Shown: positions 7,486 to 16,989, numbered from the stretch's first letter. The stretch is DNA of 64,000 nucleotides from an uncultured beta proteobacterium (GCA_903845935.1 CAIMZI010000031.1:1-64000), one strand, 5' to 3'. Notes: generated by a model not told the origin, from the sequence alone. Translations and numbers: made by a program.

Positions 7486-8958
7486 TTGGAGCGCATGGCC
7501 GGTGTGCACAGCAAGGTCGAGCTGGCCGACGTCGACGCACAGGCCCTGCGCCTGCCCGGCGTGGTGGATGCGTATCCCACGGCCGAGCTGAACCAGGCGC
7601 TATACCGCTGGTTGACCGCCCTGTGTGCCGCCGCGTCCGAGCAGGGTGACTGGGTCACGCGCAACCAGCAAGGCACCCTGCACCTGCTGGAAAACTACCG
7701 CGGTCTGGCGGCCAGCTACTGGCAATTGGTGGCGGCCGAGTTGCAACGCCGACCCGACCCGACCACGCTGCCACCCGACGAGGCGCAGGCCGAGCGCAGC
7801 ATCCGCCAGACGCTGCGGCATCCGGACAGCCCGGTCACGCTGATACCAGGAGCACACGCGCCGGAGCCGGTGCTGTTGTGGCTGGCCCCGGGCTCGCGGC
7901 GCGCAGTGCGGCCGGCAGCGGCGGGCGCGACCGACGACGATTCGCAATCCGCAGCCAGCCCTACCCAAACCAAACAGCAGGATGACAAGCGCCGCGTCGC
8001 CGACGACGCCGAAATGCCGGACCGTCCGGGTGGTCTGATGTTGTTCCGCCCCGAGTCCATCTTCAGCTGGTCGGAGTACGCCAAGGTCCAGCACGATGTG
8101 CAGGAGAATGAGGAAGAAGACCTGGACCGCGCCGCGCGTGCGGAAGACGCGGCACCGGCGGCTGCCGTGCACGCCATCCTGCTGCCCGAGTGGGATTACA
8201 AGCGCCAAGCCCTGCTTCCCGCGCATGTCAGCCTGCGCATCAGCACCCCGGCCAACGTGAGCGCCTGCGAATTGCCGGAGCGTCTGCGCCAGGAGCAACG
8301 CCGCCTGCACCAGCAACTGGCCCTGCTGAATCCCGAGCGCCAGGTGCGCCGGCGCCAATCGCATGGCAACGATATCGATCTGGACGCGCTGATCCGTGCC
8401 CGCACCGACGCCGGCGTGGCGCAGCAGGACTGCTACCAGCAGGTGCGGCGCAACCAGCGCGATCTGTCGTGCCTGCTGCTGGCGGACCTGTCGCTGTCCG
8501 AAACGCGCGACCGCTTTGCCCTGTATGGCTTCAGCTCACGCCCGCGCCATGCCGTCAACATGGTGGAACTCAAGCGCTTTGACGAAAGCTTCAACGCGAA
8601 TATCCGCGGCCGCATCGAACAGATCAAGCCGGCCTTTTACACCCGCATGGGAGCAGCCATCCGCCAGTCCAGCGCCTTGCTGGCCAAGGAAAAATCGCGC
8701 GAGCGCCTGCTGCTGATCCTGACCGACGGCAAGCCCAATGACAACGACTATTACGAAGGCCGCTACGGCATCGAAGACACGCGCTGCGCACTGAGCGAGG
8801 AGCGCAAAATGGGCCTGCGACCGTTCTGCGTCACGGTGGACCATACGGCCGAAGACTATCTGCCGCATATCTTTGGCAAGCACAGCTTCACCATCGTCAA
8901 ACGCCCGGCCGAACTGCCGCGCCGCCTGGCCCTGTTATATGCGCAGCTGACACGTTAG
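7474..8958 (+). pseudogene. norD: norD remnant (5'-truncated, internal deletion)
   Basis: From about TVLERMAGVHSKV onward the frame matches NorD, the VWA-domain accessory protein of nitric oxide reductase; roughly the first 90-100 residues are missing. The C-terminal VWA region is clear (LLLILTDGKPND, YEGRYGIEDTR, GLRPFCVTVD, KRPAELPRRL). Near 8500, LLLADLSLS jumps directly to DRFALYGFSS. In relatives about 30-35 residues forming the first VWA helix lie between these blocks, so an in-frame deletion is likely. The open frame actually extends back to 7240 through antisense norR sequence, which is accidental. No ribosome site is visible at a sensible start. norC, norB and norQ are absent. Confidence 0.75.
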
Positions 8959-8971
8959 CGAAGGAGTAGCC

Positions 8972-9208
8972 ATGGCCCCCAAGAAGTTCCCCATCCATCC
9001 CGCCAATCCTGAGCGCTTGTGCTGGGGCTGCGACCGATACTGCGCAGCCAAGGACATGCTGTGTGGCAATGGCTCCGACCGCACGCAGCACCCGTTTGAA
9101 CTTTTTGGGGAGGACTGGCAAAGCTGGGGATTGCAAGCAGATCAGTTGCGAACTGAAGTGGAGTTATTTTCTGAAATTAGACGCCACTGCAGTCAAAAGC
9201 AGTCTTAG
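8972..9208 (+). CDS. DUF3079 family small protein
   Basis: A 78-residue protein whose first 50 residues fit the DUF3079 family: KKFPIHPANPERLCWGCDRYCAAKDMLCGNG, with four cysteines in CWGCDRYC and C, then HPFELFGEDWQSWG. The cysteine pattern suggests metal binding; function unknown. AAGGAG lies seven bases before the ATG. Its TAG overlaps the TAA of dnaE2 on the other strand (interlocked stops at 9205-9208). The last 25 residues are less family-like. Confidence 0.82.
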   Translation: MAPKKFPIHPANPERLCWGCDRYCAAKDMLCGNGSDRTQHPFELFGEDWQSWGLQADQLRTEVELFSEIRRHCSQKQS

Positions 9209-12200
9209 TGAAAATCCCGGCTCACGGTACTGAGCTCGCCCAATAGGGCCGTCAGATCCACCAGCCGCTTAGCCACTACATGGCGTACATCCCCTTCGCG
9301 CTGCCAAATGCCAAACACTGCCATCAGGCGGGCGCGGTACAGGACCTCACGGAACTGCTCTTTGACCGCCTTCCAGACAATCACATTGACGCTGCCGGTT
9401 TCATCCTCCAACGTGACAAACACCACACCCTTGGCGGTCTGCGGTTGCTGGCGCATGGTGACAATGCCACAGGCCCTCACCAAACGGCCGCTGGGATAAT
9501 CGCGCATTTGCTCGGCCGTCAGCAGGCGCCGCAGCGAATGACTGAGTTGCGCACGCAACAGCGCCAGCGGATGGCGGCGCAGACTCAAGCCTATGGACGC
9601 ATAGTCAAACACCACCTCCTCACCCTCCTCGGCCGCCTCCAGCAACAACGCTTCTTCGTCAATCGGCACACCGGCCAACAGGGCCGGGGCCGGGCGCAGG
9701 GCCGAGGCCTCCCATACCTGCTGGCGGCGGTGGCCGCTCAAACTTTGCAGGGCATCGGCGCTGGCCAAGGCTCGCAGGTCGCCCACATCGAGTTGGCAGC
9801 GCAGGGCCAAGTCCTGGGTGCTGGTAAAAGGGCCGAACGCGCGCTCGGCGCTGATGCGTCCCGCCACCACCTCGGACAGGCCGCCCACCATGCGCAGACC
9901 CAAGCGCACGACGGGCTGCGGAGCGTGGGAACGTTGATGTCCCGGCGCCGGGCCGCCCCAAGCCGGAACGCTCCCCCGTGGGGCTGAGTGCCGCAGCTCC
10001 GAGCCTGCCTGCGCAGGGTCGGACGGCACGAAGAGTTCAGGCCTCAGGTCGGGACATGACCGGCGACCCACAGGCGCCAGGCGCTGAGGCACTTGTCTGG
10101 GCAGTGGGGCAGCGTGGGGGCTGTCATCTTCCAGCGTGCAGTCCCAGTCGCTGTGCGCCACATCCACGGGGCGCACCTGCACGCCATGGCGTTGCGCATC
10201 CTGCACCAACTGGGCCGGGCCGTAAAAGCCCAGCGGCTGGCTGTTGAGCATGGCGGCCAGAAAGCAAGCCGGCTCGTGCCACTTGAGCCAGCAACTGGCG
10301 TAGACCAAGAGGGCAAAGCTGGCGGCATGGCTCTCGGGAAAACCGTATTCGCCAAAGCCCTCGATCTGCTTAAACAACTGGTCGGCATATTCCTGCGTGT
10401 AGCCGTTTTTCAGCATGCCGCCCACCAGACGATCGTAAAACTTGTGGACGCCGCCCTTGCGTTTCCAGGCCGCCATGGAGCGGCGCAGCTGGTCGGCCTC
10501 ACCGGCAGAAAAGTCTGCAGCCGCCATCGCCACCTGCATCACCTGCTCCTGAAAAATCGGCACGCCGTAAGTGCGCTTGAGCACCTCTTTCAGGGCCGGG
10601 CTGGCGTATTCCACTGCTGCTGGGTTGGCGCGGGCCTGCAGATAGGGATGCACCATGCCGCCCTGAATCGGACCCGGTCGAACAATGGCCACCTCCACCA
10701 CCAGGTCGTAAAAGCAGCGGGGTTGCAGACGCGGCAGCATGCTCATCTGGGCACGACTCTCGATCTGGAACACGCCCACCGTGTCGGCGCGGCAAATCAT
10801 GGCGTAGGTGGCTGGGTCTTCGCTAGGGATATCCTGCATGCGCATGGGCTGGCCGCGCCATTGCCCAATCAGCGCCAGGCAACGGCGGATGGCGCTGAGC
10901 ATGCCAAGGGCCAGCACATCCACCTTCAAGAGGCCCACGGCATCCAGGTCGTCCTTGTCCCACTGGATCACGCTACGGTCCTTCATGGAGGCGTTTTCTA
11001 CTGGCACCAGACGCGTCAACGGCCCTTGCGTCAGCACAAAGCCACCCACATGCTGGCTCAGATGGCGCGGAAAGCGCTGCAGTTCGCAGGCCAGGCTCAG
11101 CCATTGCTGCAGACGGCGCGGCGGCGGCAGCTTGAAGTGCGCTGCGTCCTCACCGCCCTGCACCCGCGCAATGGCCGCATCCAGCCGCTCCACCAACAGC
11201 TCGCGGCTGTACATGCCTGGATGTTCCTTGGCCATGGCGCTGATCAATACTTCCGGGATTTCCAGCGCCCGCCCCATGTCGCGCAGGGCGCTGCGCGGAC
11301 GGTAGCTGGCCACCACGGCGGTGATGGCGGCACGCTCCCGGCCGTACTTCTGGTAAATGTATTGAATGACCTCCTCGCGGCGCTGGTGCTCAAAGTCCAC
11401 GTCGATGTCCGGCGGCTCGTCGCGCTCGCGGCTGATAAAGCGCTCGAACAGCAGGTTGCTGAGCGCCGGGTTCACCTCGGTCACGCCCAGGCAATAGCAA
11501 ACCACCGAGTTGGCGGCCGAGCCGCGCCCCTGGCACAGAATGCCGCGTCCGCGCGCAAAGCGCACCAGGTCGTGCACGGTCAAAAAATACATCTCGTAGC
11601 GCAGCTCGGCAATCAGCGCCAGCTCATGCTCCAGCTGCTTCTGCACTGCCTCAGAAATGCCCTGCGGATAGCGCCCCAAAGCTCCCTCATGCGCATACTG
11701 GCGCAGAGTCTGCGCAGCGGTCTGGCCAGGCAGCACCGCCTCCATCGGATACTGGTAGCGCAGCTCCTTGAGGCTGAAACTGCAGCGCTCTGCAATCACC
11801 AGCGTGGCCGCTAGCAGTTCGGGCGAAAAAAGGGCAGCCAAGCGCGCGCGGCTGCGCAAATGCAACTCAGCGTTGGCCTGTAGGTCAAAACCGCACTGCG
11901 CCACCGGTTTGCCGATGCGCACCGCAGTCAGTGCATCGTGCAGGGGCTTGCGTGAGCGCACATGCATATGAACATGGCCGGTGGCCACCAGCGGCAAACC
12001 GCTCAGACGGGCGAGCTGCTGCAGGCGCGTCCAGCGCAGGGCATCGTCGGCGCACAGCCCCAGCGTGGCCTCCAACCAGACATGGTCCGGATACCGAAGC
12101 TGCAGGCGCGTGGCCACGGCCCAGGCCGCTTCCACACTAAGTGCCTGCAGGCCGCTGAGCAGCAACTCGCAGTCGGCCAGAGGCTGGGTAGTTTGGGTTT

Positions 12201-12591
12201 GCAGTTCGGCCCAACTCAGCCGGTATTCCCCCTTGGGTGCGGCCCGACGCGCCCGCGTAATGCATTCACACAGATTGCCCCAACCCTCCAGATTGTGCGC
12301 CAGCACCACCAGGGTAAACCGCGCGCCGCCTTCCAGCACCACCGCAAACTCGGCGCCCAGTAGCAGCTTCAGGCCCAGGCGAGTGGCCTCGCCATGCGCT
12401 CGCACCACGCCCGCCACAGAGCATTCGTCGGTGATGGCCAGGGCGCTGTAACCGAGCGCATGCGCCCGCTCCACCAGTTCCTCCGGCTGCGAGGCACCGC
12501 GCTGGAAGCTGAAGTTGGAGAGGCAGTGCAGTTCGGCGTAGTTGGCGGGGCTTGGAGTAGCTAAGGGATTGCGGGCCATAGTTGGCTTCAC
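9205..12591 (-). CDS. dnaE2: Error-prone DNA polymerase DnaE2 (ImuC)
   Basis: An 1128-residue C-family polymerase of the DnaE2/ImuC type, which with ImuA and ImuB carries out SOS mutagenesis and lesion bypass. An N-terminal PHP domain (ELHCLSNFSFQRGAS), the catalytic PDIDVDF block, the polymerase core and a C-terminal OB fold (VRACGIVTMRQQPQTAKG) are visible. Between DCTLE and RLGLRM sits about 71 residues of low-complexity Pro/Arg/Gly-rich sequence with no counterpart in the family, encoded by a hairpin-rich insert at 9913-10125. The ATG at 12579 (MARN) is an alternative start. A LexA box lies 25 bases upstream. imuA/imuB are 5 kb away instead of adjacent. Confidence 0.93.
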   Translation of the reverse strand: MKPTMARNPLATPSPANYAELHCLSNFSFQRGASQPEELVERAHALGYSALAITDECSVAGVVRAHGEATRLGLKLLLGAEFAVVLEGGARFTLVVLAHNLEGWGNLCECITRARRAAPKGEYRLSWAELQTQTTQPLADCELLLSGLQALSVEAAWAVATRLQLRYPDHVWLEATLGLCADDALRWTRLQQLARLSGLPLVATGHVHMHVRSRKPLHDALTAVRIGKPVAQCGFDLQANAELHLRSRARLAALFSPELLAATLVIAERCSFSLKELRYQYPMEAVLPGQTAAQTLRQYAHEGALGRYPQGISEAVQKQLEHELALIAELRYEMYFLTVHDLVRFARGRGILCQGRGSAANSVVCYCLGVTEVNPALSNLLFERFISRERDEPPDIDVDFEHQRREEVIQYIYQKYGRERAAITAVVASYRPRSALRDMGRALEIPEVLISAMAKEHPGMYSRELLVERLDAAIARVQGGEDAAHFKLPPPRRLQQWLSLACELQRFPRHLSQHVGGFVLTQGPLTRLVPVENASMKDRSVIQWDKDDLDAVGLLKVDVLALGMLSAIRRCLALIGQWRGQPMRMQDIPSEDPATYAMICRADTVGVFQIESRAQMSMLPRLQPRCFYDLVVEVAIVRPGPIQGGMVHPYLQARANPAAVEYASPALKEVLKRTYGVPIFQEQVMQVAMAAADFSAGEADQLRRSMAAWKRKGGVHKFYDRLVGGMLKNGYTQEYADQLFKQIEGFGEYGFPESHAASFALLVYASCWLKWHEPACFLAAMLNSQPLGFYGPAQLVQDAQRHGVQVRPVDVAHSDWDCTLEDDSPHAAPLPRQVPQRLAPVGRRSCPDLRPELFVPSDPAQAGSELRHSAPRGSVPAWGGPAPGHQRSHAPQPVVRLGLRMVGGLSEVVAGRISAERAFGPFTSTQDLALRCQLDVGDLRALASADALQSLSGHRRQQVWEASALRPAPALLAGVPIDEEALLLEAAEEGEEVVFDYASIGLSLRRHPLALLRAQLSHSLRRLLTAEQMRDYPSGRLVRACGIVTMRQQPQTAKGVVFVTLEDETGSVNVIVWKAVKEQFREVLYRARLMAVFGIWQREGDVRHVVAKRLVDLTALLGELSTVSRDFH
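9913..10125. repeat. Hairpin-rich in-frame insert within dnaE2
   Basis: About 213 bases (71 codons) that interrupt dnaE2 family homology without breaking the frame. It contains the palindrome CCCGGCGCCGGG at 9941-9952, followed by GGCCGCCCCAAG, then CCCC-CGT-GGGG at 9973-9983, CCTGCGCAGG at 10008-10017 and GGTC/GACC at 10048-10062. The GGGCCGCCCCAAG...CCCC.TGGGG pattern resembles GC-rich dispersed repeats I associate with Comamonadaceae genomes. That link is from memory and not searched. Confidence 0.55.
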
Positions 12592-12615
12592 CGGTAGGGA
12601 TGCAAGGCAATTAAA

Positions 12616-12635
12616 TACTGTGTTTATAACCAGTA
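12616..12635. promoter_or_regulatory. LexA (SOS) box before dnaE2
   Basis: TACTGTGTTTATAACCAGTA: palindromic CTG-N10-CAG with TA flanks, one mismatch from CTGT-N8-ACAG. It sits 25 bases before the dnaE2 start and also lies upstream of the divergent deacetylase gene. Confidence 0.72.
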
Positions 12636-12804
12636 ATCATCGCCTTGTCACGCATCCTGTCACGCAAAATGTCAGGACTTTGTCATGGAAAAAAGCCACG
12701 CTCGGAGCTGCACGCTACTGATGTGCATCAATTCACTTAAACCAAGACTGGCCTACACTGCGTCCGACCACAGGAAGCGCCAGCAGTCAACAGGAGACTT
12801 GTCC

Positions 12805-13731
12805 TTGCTATCCGCTTACATCACGCACTTCGACTGCACACGCCACGAAATGGGGAAAGATCATCCCGAATGTCCCGAGCGCCTGGGCGCCATCAATGAC
12901 ATGCTGCTGACCAAGGGCCTGCTGGACTACATGAGCAGCTATGACGCGCCCCTGGCCACCCACGCACAACTCGCACGCGCCCACTCGCCCGAATACGTGC
13001 AAAGCATCCTGAATTCCGCTCCCGAAGAAGGCTACTTCCGGGTCGACCCAGACACCAGCATGAACCCTTACACCGCCATCGCTGCCTTGCGGGCCGCTGG
13101 TGCGCTGGTGCAGGCCACCGATCTGGTGATTGCCGACGGCGTACCGACCGCTTTTTGCTCCGTGCGCCCACCCGGCCACCATGCCGAGCGCAACAGCGCC
13201 ATGGGTTTTTGCTTTTTCAACAATGTGGCCGTGGGCATCCTGCATGCGCTGGAGCACCACGGTCTGCAGCGCGTGGCGCTGATTGACTTTGACGTACACC
13301 ATGGCAACGGCAGCGAAGACATTTTGCAAAACGATAAGCGCATCCTGATGTGCTCAATTTTTGAGAAGGGCTTATATCCCTTCTCGGGCGAAAACAGTAC
13401 CGCCACCAATATGGTCAATGTCGGCCTACCCTCACGTTCGGGTTCCGCAAAATTCCGCGAGGCCGTCACCATGCAGTGGATTCCGGCGCTGGACGCCTTC
13501 CAGCCGCAGCTGATTTATATTTCTGCTGGCTTTGACGGCCACCGCGAAGACGATATGGGCAACCTCGGTCTGGTCGAGGCCGACTATGCTTGGGTCACCA
13601 AACAGCTCATGGATGTGGCAAGGCGCCACTGCCAGGGGCGCATGATTTCCTGCCTTGAAGGCGGTTATGTCTTAAGCCCTCTTGCACGCAGCGCCACCGC
13701 GCACGTCAAGGTGCTGATAGGCGCAGATTGA
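12805..13731 (+). CDS. Histone-deacetylase family (AcuC/HDAC-like) protein
   Basis: A zinc-dependent deacylase-fold protein of about 308 residues. Family motifs are intact: HPECPERLGAI, RPPGHHAE with the catalytic His pair, FFNNVAVG, the metal-binding DFDVHHGNG, and GFDGHREDDMGNL. Homology begins at AYITHF, so I place the start at TTG 12805 (AGGAG eight bases upstream). An ATG at 12685 with its own AGGA would add 40 unrelated residues and cannot be excluded. It is followed after four bases by an acyl-CoA synthetase/acetyltransferase gene. The substrate could be acetyl-lysine on proteins or small amides such as acetylpolyamines. Confidence 0.85.
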   Translation: MLSAYITHFDCTRHEMGKDHPECPERLGAINDMLLTKGLLDYMSSYDAPLATHAQLARAHSPEYVQSILNSAPEEGYFRVDPDTSMNPYTAIAALRAAGALVQATDLVIADGVPTAFCSVRPPGHHAERNSAMGFCFFNNVAVGILHALEHHGLQRVALIDFDVHHGNGSEDILQNDKRILMCSIFEKGLYPFSGENSTATNMVNVGLPSRSGSAKFREAVTMQWIPALDAFQPQLIYISAGFDGHREDDMGNLGLVEADYAWVTKQLMDVARRHCQGRMISCLEGGYVLSPLARSATAHVKVLIGAD

Positions 13732-13735
13732 ATTT

Positions 13736-16426
13736 ATGGACAAACACTACCTCACCCCCCTCTTTGCTCCCCAATCCATCCTGGTCTTTGCTGGATCCAC
13801 CGACAGCGACGAGGGCCACACTCAGCAGGCCATGCAGGTGGCCGAAAACCTGAAGGCGCAAAAATTCAAGGGTGAGCTGCACTTTCTGGACATCCACACC
13901 AGCGGTACCTTGGCCGAGCTGGCGCAGACCCGTGCCGATCTGGCCATCATTGCCCTGCCGCCGCAGGACGTGTTGGCTGCGCTGGAGGTGGCCGGGCGCA
14001 TGACCTGTCGCTCGGCGCTGATCATCTCCAGCGGCATCAGCCTTGAGCTGGCAGCGGCGCTGAAAAAAGTGGCCAAGCGCGAAAACGTGCAACTGCTGGG
14101 CCCCAACTGCCTGGGCTTTCAGAACCCGCTGTTGCAGCTCAATGCCAGCGTCGCCGGCCCCCTGGCCAAGCCCGGCTCGCTGGCGCTGGTGTCGCAGTCC
14201 GGCGCACTCACCGCCTCCATGCTGGACTGGGCCAACAAGAATGCGGTGGGCTTCTCCAGCGTCGTCTCCCTGGGTCCGAATACGGCGGTGGACATTGCCC
14301 AGGTGCTGGATTACCTGGCCAACGATGCGCGCACGCAAAGCATCATCGTTTACCTCGAAGGCATCTCCAACGCCCGGCGCTTCATGAGCGCCTTGCGCTC
14401 GGCGGCCAATGCCAAACCGGTGATCGTGCTCAAGGCCGGACGCAAACCGGCCGGCAATGAGGCCGCGCAAACCCACAGCGGTGCCATTGTCGGTAGCGAC
14501 GATGTGTTTGATGCCGCCCTGCGCCGCGCCGGCGCCGTGCGTGTCACTTCTTTTGTGGAGCTGTTCTCGGCTGCCAAATGCCTGGCCTCGCGCTACCGCC
14601 CGGTGGGCCAGCGCCTGGCCATCGTCACCAATGGCGGCGGCCCCGGTGTGCTGGCCGCCGACTGGGTCAATGAAATCCATCTGCACCTGGGCAAGCTCTC
14701 GCCCCAGGCCGCAGCCGAGCTCAAACCGCTGATTCCGGAACTGGCGTCACTCACCGACCTGATAGACCTGTCGGAAGATGCCAACGCTGAACACTACAAG
14801 GCTGCCATCGTGGCCGCCGACCATGACGCAGCCATAGACGGCGTGCTGGTGATTTTTTCACCCAAGACCGGCAGCGATTCCATGGGCATCGCCAAGGCCC
14901 TGGCCGACATCAAGCGCTCCATGGGCAAACCGCTGCTGTCCTGCTGGATGGGCGACGCCACCGTGGGCGAGGCGCGCGTCGCGCTCAACGAAGCCGCCAT
15001 CCCCACCTTCCGCACGCCCGAGGCGGCGGTCGGCGCTTTTGGCAATATCGCCACCTTCTACCAAAACCAGCGCCTGCTGCAGCAGACGCCGCCACCCCTG
15101 TCTGCCCTGGGCAAGCCCGATATCGAAGGCGCGCGCCTGATCATAGAGAGCGTGCTGGCCGAGCGGCGCAAGGTGCTGACCGAAATGGAGTCCAAGACCC
15201 TGCTGGCCTGCTTCCATATTCCGGTCACGCAAACCATTCTGGCGCGCAATGCACACGAGGCCATGATGATCTCGGCGCAACTGGGTTATCCGGTGGCGCT
15301 CAAGATCGACTCGCCCGACATTAGCCACAAGTCCGACGTACAGGGCGTGGCGCTCAACATCATGAATGCGGCCAGCGCGCGCGACAACTACAACGACATG
15401 GTGGAGCGCGTCAAGCGAATCCAACCCACGGCCCACATCAACGGCGTCACGGTGCAGAAGATGGCGCACGCCAGGCGCGGCCGCGAAATCTATGTCGGCC
15501 TGGTCACCGACGACCCGTTCGGCCCGGTGATTGTGTTTGGCGCCGGCGGCACCATGATCGAGTTGCTCAATGACCGCGCCATGGAGCTGCCACCGCTCAA
15601 CCAGTTTCTGGCACGCCGCCTGATTGACCGCTCGCGTGTGGCCGAAACCCTGGGCGAATGGCGCGGCGCCAGCGCCATCGACATGGACGCGCTGGAGCAG
15701 GTGCTGCTGCGCGTGTCGGAAATGGTGTGCGAGCTGCCGCATCTGCGCGAGATGGACATCAACCCCATCATCGTCGATGAGTCCGGCGCCGTCGCCGTGG
15801 ATGCGCGCATCGTCATCGACAGCGCGCCACAGGCCACCAACGGCCGCGCCAGCGACTACAACCACCTCTCCATCCTGCCCTACCCGGCACGCTACGAAAA
15901 GACCCTACCCATGCGCGGCGGCGGTGAATACCTGATACGACCTATCCACCCGGACGATGCCACCATGCTCAAGAAGCTGGTCAACGAACTCTCGCCCGAG
16001 AGCCGCTATTTCCGCTTTGTCTCGAGCATGGCCGAGCTACCGCCCAGCATGCTGGCGCGCTTTACCCTGATCGATTACGACCGTGAAATGGCCCTGGTCG
16101 CCGTGGTCAAGGAACGCAAGGCCTCACCCGAAGGCGATATCACCGAGACCGAACGCATCGTCGGCGTGTCACGCTATGTCACCAACCCCGACCAGTCGAG
16201 CTGCGAGTTTGCGCTGGTGGTGGCCGATGACTTCAACGGCAAGGGCATGGGCTCGCGCCTGATGGAAAGCATCATGGACGTGGCCCGCGACAAGGGTCTG
16301 GCAGAAATTGAGGGACTGGTGCTGGCCAATAACGGGGGCATGCTCAAGCTGATGCGTGGCCTGGGCTACCAGGTCAAGAGCTACCCCGAAGACCCAGACT
16401 TCAAGCTGGTTACGCACAGTCTGTAA
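13736..16426 (+). CDS. NDP-forming acyl-CoA synthetase fused to GNAT (Pat-like)
   Basis: An 896-residue protein. Residues about 1-450 are a CoA-binding/succinyl-CoA-synthetase-like region, with THSGAIVGSDDVFDAALRRAG carrying the conserved His. Residues about 480-710 are an ATP-grasp region (PVALKIDSPDISHKSDVQGV, and the following GGTMIELLND). The C terminus from about 740 is a GNAT domain (DDFNGKGMGSRLMESIMD). This is the architecture of Pat/PatZ-type protein lysine acetyltransferases, whose synthetase part is often regulatory and not catalytic. Starting four bases after the deacetylase stop, it gives an acetylase/deacetylase pair in one transcript. An acetate-CoA ligase activity is the alternative. 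Confidence 0.85.
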   Translation: MDKHYLTPLFAPQSILVFAGSTDSDEGHTQQAMQVAENLKAQKFKGELHFLDIHTSGTLAELAQTRADLAIIALPPQDVLAALEVAGRMTCRSALIISSGISLELAAALKKVAKRENVQLLGPNCLGFQNPLLQLNASVAGPLAKPGSLALVSQSGALTASMLDWANKNAVGFSSVVSLGPNTAVDIAQVLDYLANDARTQSIIVYLEGISNARRFMSALRSAANAKPVIVLKAGRKPAGNEAAQTHSGAIVGSDDVFDAALRRAGAVRVTSFVELFSAAKCLASRYRPVGQRLAIVTNGGGPGVLAADWVNEIHLHLGKLSPQAAAELKPLIPELASLTDLIDLSEDANAEHYKAAIVAADHDAAIDGVLVIFSPKTGSDSMGIAKALADIKRSMGKPLLSCWMGDATVGEARVALNEAAIPTFRTPEAAVGAFGNIATFYQNQRLLQQTPPPLSALGKPDIEGARLIIESVLAERRKVLTEMESKTLLACFHIPVTQTILARNAHEAMMISAQLGYPVALKIDSPDISHKSDVQGVALNIMNAASARDNYNDMVERVKRIQPTAHINGVTVQKMAHARRGREIYVGLVTDDPFGPVIVFGAGGTMIELLNDRAMELPPLNQFLARRLIDRSRVAETLGEWRGASAIDMDALEQVLLRVSEMVCELPHLREMDINPIIVDESGAVAVDARIVIDSAPQATNGRASDYNHLSILPYPARYEKTLPMRGGGEYLIRPIHPDDATMLKKLVNELSPESRYFRFVSSMAELPPSMLARFTLIDYDREMALVAVVKERKASPEGDITETERIVGVSRYVTNPDQSSCEFALVVADDFNGKGMGSRLMESIMDVARDKGLAEIEGLVLANNGGMLKLMRGLGYQVKSYPEDPDFKLVTHSL

Positions 16427-16512
16427 TTGTCCGGGGCTGGCGTATTGCCAGCACGGCCTTGAGGCGCATGGTCTAGTCTGCAGGGCTTACGATCAACCCT
16501 ATAAAGGACAAT

Positions 16513-16977
16513 ATGCGCTCAAGCCTTTGGAGCACCCTGCTCTTCTTGCCTGCCCTGTGCCATGCGCAGGTCCAACTCAGCAACACCGTCTCCCTGGCGC
16601 CATCGGGCACAGAGCGTGTCATGTCCATTCAGCCGACACAAACCGTGCGCTATGCAGGGGATCTGAACCAGCTCCACGATGGCCTGCAGTTGACGGATGC
16701 ACAGCAGCCAGCGTGGGCAGGCTATTCCGACAGCGTGAAGGCCTATAGCGCCCTGTTTTTTTCAGAAACACCGCTGTCCGCGCACCAGACTGAAAGCGCA
16801 CCACAGCAGGTGGAGCGCATGGCCACCAAGCTGCAGAACCGGCTGGATTCCATCCGCAAAATTGAACGCAAGGCACAGACCTTGTACGCAGTGCTCAATC
16901 CACAGCAGCAAAAAACGGCAGACCAACAGCTGATGGCCAGCATTCCGGTGTTTGGGAACTCTCCCGGCGCACGCTAA
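16513..16977 (+). CDS. Periplasmic Spy/CpxP-like (LTXXQ) protein
   Basis: A 154-residue exported protein. Residues 1-19 form a signal peptide ending ALCHA, followed by a Ser/Thr-rich linker. The mature part carries the two LTXXQ-type motifs, LQLTDAQQPAW and LYAVLNPQQQK, in a helical region with basic and Gln-rich stretches. Relatives include Spy and CpxP, periplasmic chaperone or stress-sensing proteins. AAGGACA is seven bases before the ATG. Function here is inferred only from the motif; no two-component genes are adjacent. Confidence 0.62.
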   Translation: MRSSLWSTLLFLPALCHAQVQLSNTVSLAPSGTERVMSIQPTQTVRYAGDLNQLHDGLQLTDAQQPAWAGYSDSVKAYSALFFSETPLSAHQTESAPQQVERMATKLQNRLDSIRKIERKAQTLYAVLNPQQQKTADQQLMASIPVFGNSPGAR

Positions 16978-16989
16978 GGCGCCGTCCGA

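Noticed and set aside
10093..11814. Long plus-strand open frame of 573 codons opposite dnaE2
   Set aside because: It lies wholly antisense to conserved polymerase sequence, has His/Gln/Arg-rich composition typical of shadow frames, and no ribosome site.
16436..16452. GCTGGC-GTATT-GCCAGC hairpin after the acyl-CoA synthetase/GNAT gene as terminator
   Set aside because: The stem is perfect but short and lacks any T-tract; not enough to call a terminator.
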